From: Marinitoga aeolica
Lineage (GTDB): Bacteria; Thermotogota; Thermotogae; Petrotogales; Petrotogaceae
DNA: 64,000 nucleotides
Assembly (NCBI RefSeq): GCF_029910535.1
Contig: NZ_CP069362.1
Location: forward strand, 1,984,001 to 2,048,000
Reading direction: 5' to 3'
Below, in pieces: positions 62,637 to 64,000 of the stretch. Below the pieces are notes generated by a model that was not told the origin of the DNA, ran no database searches, and saw only the letters and a program-made list of their open reading frames with translations. Numbering within the stretch: position 1 is the first letter of the stretch; each line of letters begins with the position of its first letter. Both the position numbers and the translations under genes were made by a program.

Positions 62637-64000
62637 ATGAAAAAATATTTTGAATCTAAATATGGATATTTCACAGATGACGAGTATGTAATTACAAATC
62701 CAAAAACACCAAAGCCATGGGTAAATGTTATAAGTAATGGAGATTACTCAATTATCGTATCTCAAAATGGAAGTGGTTATTCATGGAGAGGGAATGGTTC
62801 AGAAAATAGAATAACAAGATCTTTTCAAGATTTAATAAAAGATAATTGGGGAAAATATTTTTATTTAAGAGATTTAGAAACGAAAGAGTATTGGTCTTTA
62901 GGATTAAAACCTGTTATGCATGATTATGATTTTTATGAAGTAAAACATGGATTTGGATATTCTATAATAAAACAAGTGAAAAACAACATAGAAACAGAAT
63001 TAAAATTTTTTGTATCTATAGACAATCCTGTAGAATTTATGGAGATAAAAATAACAAATAAAACTGATAAAAAGAAAAATTTTGATTTGAGTTCTTATGT
63101 TGAATGGGTGTTAGGAAATTTTCCAGATGAACATAGAGAATTTCATAAAATTTTTGTTGATTCAAAATTTGAAAATAACGCCTTGTATTACGATAAATTA
63201 ATAAGCTCATTTTTAGATGAAAAAGGTAGACATAATAATAAAAGTTGGGATCAAATCGCTTTTCATGCTGTAAGCGAAAAAGTTAAATCGTATGAAGGAG
63301 ATAAAGAAAACTTTATAGGCATGTACAGAACAGAAGCAAATCCAATAGCTATGGAAGAAGATGTTTTAAGTCAAAAAACAGGAAGGTATACAGATCCAAT
63401 AGGTTCATTACAGGTAGAATTCGAATTAAACCCAAATGAATCGAAAACTATTGTATATATAATTGGTACTGCTTACAAAGGCAAAGAAGACCCAAAAGAG
63501 TTTGTAAAAGCTTTTGCTAATGTTGAAGCTAGTGAAAAAGAGTTTAAAAAAGTTGTTAAATTTTGGAATGAATTGTTTGATAAGGAGCATGTAGAAACAC
63601 CAGATGATGCCTTTAATTTAATGACAAATAAATGGTTAAAATATCAGGCTATTTCAGGTAGAATGTGGGCTAAGTCTGGTTATTATCAAGTATCTGGTGG
63701 GTATGGGTATAGGGATCAGTTACAAGATTCTTTAATATTTTTACCTTTAGACCCATCATATACAAAGAAACAACTCTTGCTTCATGCTGAACATCAATTT
63801 AAAGAAGGAGATGTCTTACATTGGTGGTTAACTATAGGGAATTGGGGGCCACGAACTAAATGTTCGGATGATCTATTGTGGTTACCATTTATTGCAAATT
63901 ATTACATAATGGAAACTGGAGATTATTCTATTTTAGATGAAGTTGTTCCTTATTATGATGGAGGAAAAGATACTTTCTATAATCACTGTAAAAAAGCTAT
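62637..64000 (+). CDS. GH94-type glycoside phosphorylase (3' end outside the window)
   Basis: ATG 62637 behind TTAGGAGGTC; the frame is open for 454 codons to the window end. The sequence follows cellobiose/chitobiose/laminaribiose phosphorylases (old GT36). It has MKKYFESKYGYFTDDEYVIT, the beta-sandwich with GYSWRGNGSENRITR, and after the linker the (alpha/alpha)6 barrel start VSGGYGYRDQLQDSL, then HWW and RTKCSDDLLWLPF. The catalytic Asp lies beyond the window. These enzymes split beta-disaccharides with phosphate, saving ATP. Operon partner of GH35. Confidence 0.88.
   Translation, partial: MKKYFESKYGYFTDDEYVITNPKTPKPWVNVISNGDYSIIVSQNGSGYSWRGNGSENRITRSFQDLIKDNWGKYFYLRDLETKEYWSLGLKPVMHDYDFYEVKHGFGYSIIKQVKNNIETELKFFVSIDNPVEFMEIKITNKTDKKKNFDLSSYVEWVLGNFPDEHREFHKIFVDSKFENNALYYDKLISSFLDEKGRHNNKSWDQIAFHAVSEKVKSYEGDKENFIGMYRTEANPIAMEEDVLSQKTGRYTDPIGSLQVEFELNPNESKTIVYIIGTAYKGKEDPKEFVKAFANVEASEKEFKKVVKFWNELFDKEHVETPDDAFNLMTNKWLKYQAISGRMWAKSGYYQVSGGYGYRDQLQDSLIFLPLDPSYTKKQLLLHAEHQFKEGDVLHWWLTIGNWGPRTKCSDDLLWLPFIANYYIMETGDYSILDEVVPYYDGGKDTFYNHCKKA

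Overview
The window is AT-rich (roughly 28-30% G+C by eye), densely coded and organised in short tight operons, with strong TTGACA-N17-TATAAT promoters and GGAGG-type ribosome sites. The gene content points to a fermentative thermophile of the Thermotogota, most like the Petrotogales (a Marinitoga-like organism). Reasons are a PFK with GGEGS in its ATP loop next to pyruvate kinase as in Thermotoga, a two-subunit glycine decarboxylase, a thermophile-type endonuclease V, and hybrid-cluster protein beside a hemerythrin. The genus is inference; no rRNA is present.

Layout. 1-2515: membrane protein, B12-binding radical SAM protein, secreted protein, then tRNA-Asn. 2559-7016: a tyrosine operon (aroF-aroA-tyrA-aminotransferase) behind what looks like a complete translation-coupled attenuator, with a 39-codon leader peptide carrying a Tyr-Cys-Tyr-Tyr-Tyr run. 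7023-11313 (minus): nnrDE-rpoN-thiN-corA. 11421-15264: Crp/Fnr-type regulator, then hemerythrin/PAS protein and Hcp, with an operator GTAAC-N4-GTTAC centred near -41.5. 15300-16278: decayed DNA with relics of a radical SAM/SPASM peptide maturase, an ABC ATPase and an hcp fragment. 16288-22081: exported alpha-amylase, then a MerA-like reductase, copper ATPase and CopZ-like chaperone. 22216-26019: HD-GYP response regulator; pyk (frameshifted near its 3' end) and pfkA. 26185-31009: DUF2007 protein, gcvT-gcvH-gcvPA-gcvPB, YciI protein. 31047-34385: ABC exporter; 39-aa ORF plus MFS transporter. 34422-39853 (minus): thrS, a membrane-RidA fusion, prfA, and an orphan two-domain permease. 39880-44895: phosphoesterase, tRNA-Ala, HAD phosphatase, unknown secreted protein, degenerate GGDEF protein, murA. 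45050-49553: aminotransferase, TetR-flavoprotein pair, MutL/GlmL-like protein, secreted protein. 49568-53874: GDPD; dnaN-ispF-nfi-IMPase-small protein. 53909-57138: SagB-like nitroreductase, flavodoxin/ferredoxin protein, an oxidoreductase relic, secreted protein, msrA. 57156-64000: beta-glucoside/galactoside locus with GH3 and LacI divergent from GH35 and a GH94 phosphorylase cut by the window end.

The most notable signal is the leader at 2559-2830. Five segments give mutually exclusive hairpins: the loop of the first hairpin is the exact complement of the 5' arm of the terminator. The DAHP synthase it controls lacks the N-terminal domain that gives tyrosine feedback in Thermotoga, so transcriptional attenuation may replace allostery. 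Other points are the pyk frameshift in an A-run, a RidA domain fused to four membrane helices, an acidic insertion in the DNA sliding clamp, paired LacI operators, and the decayed peptide-maturase locus.
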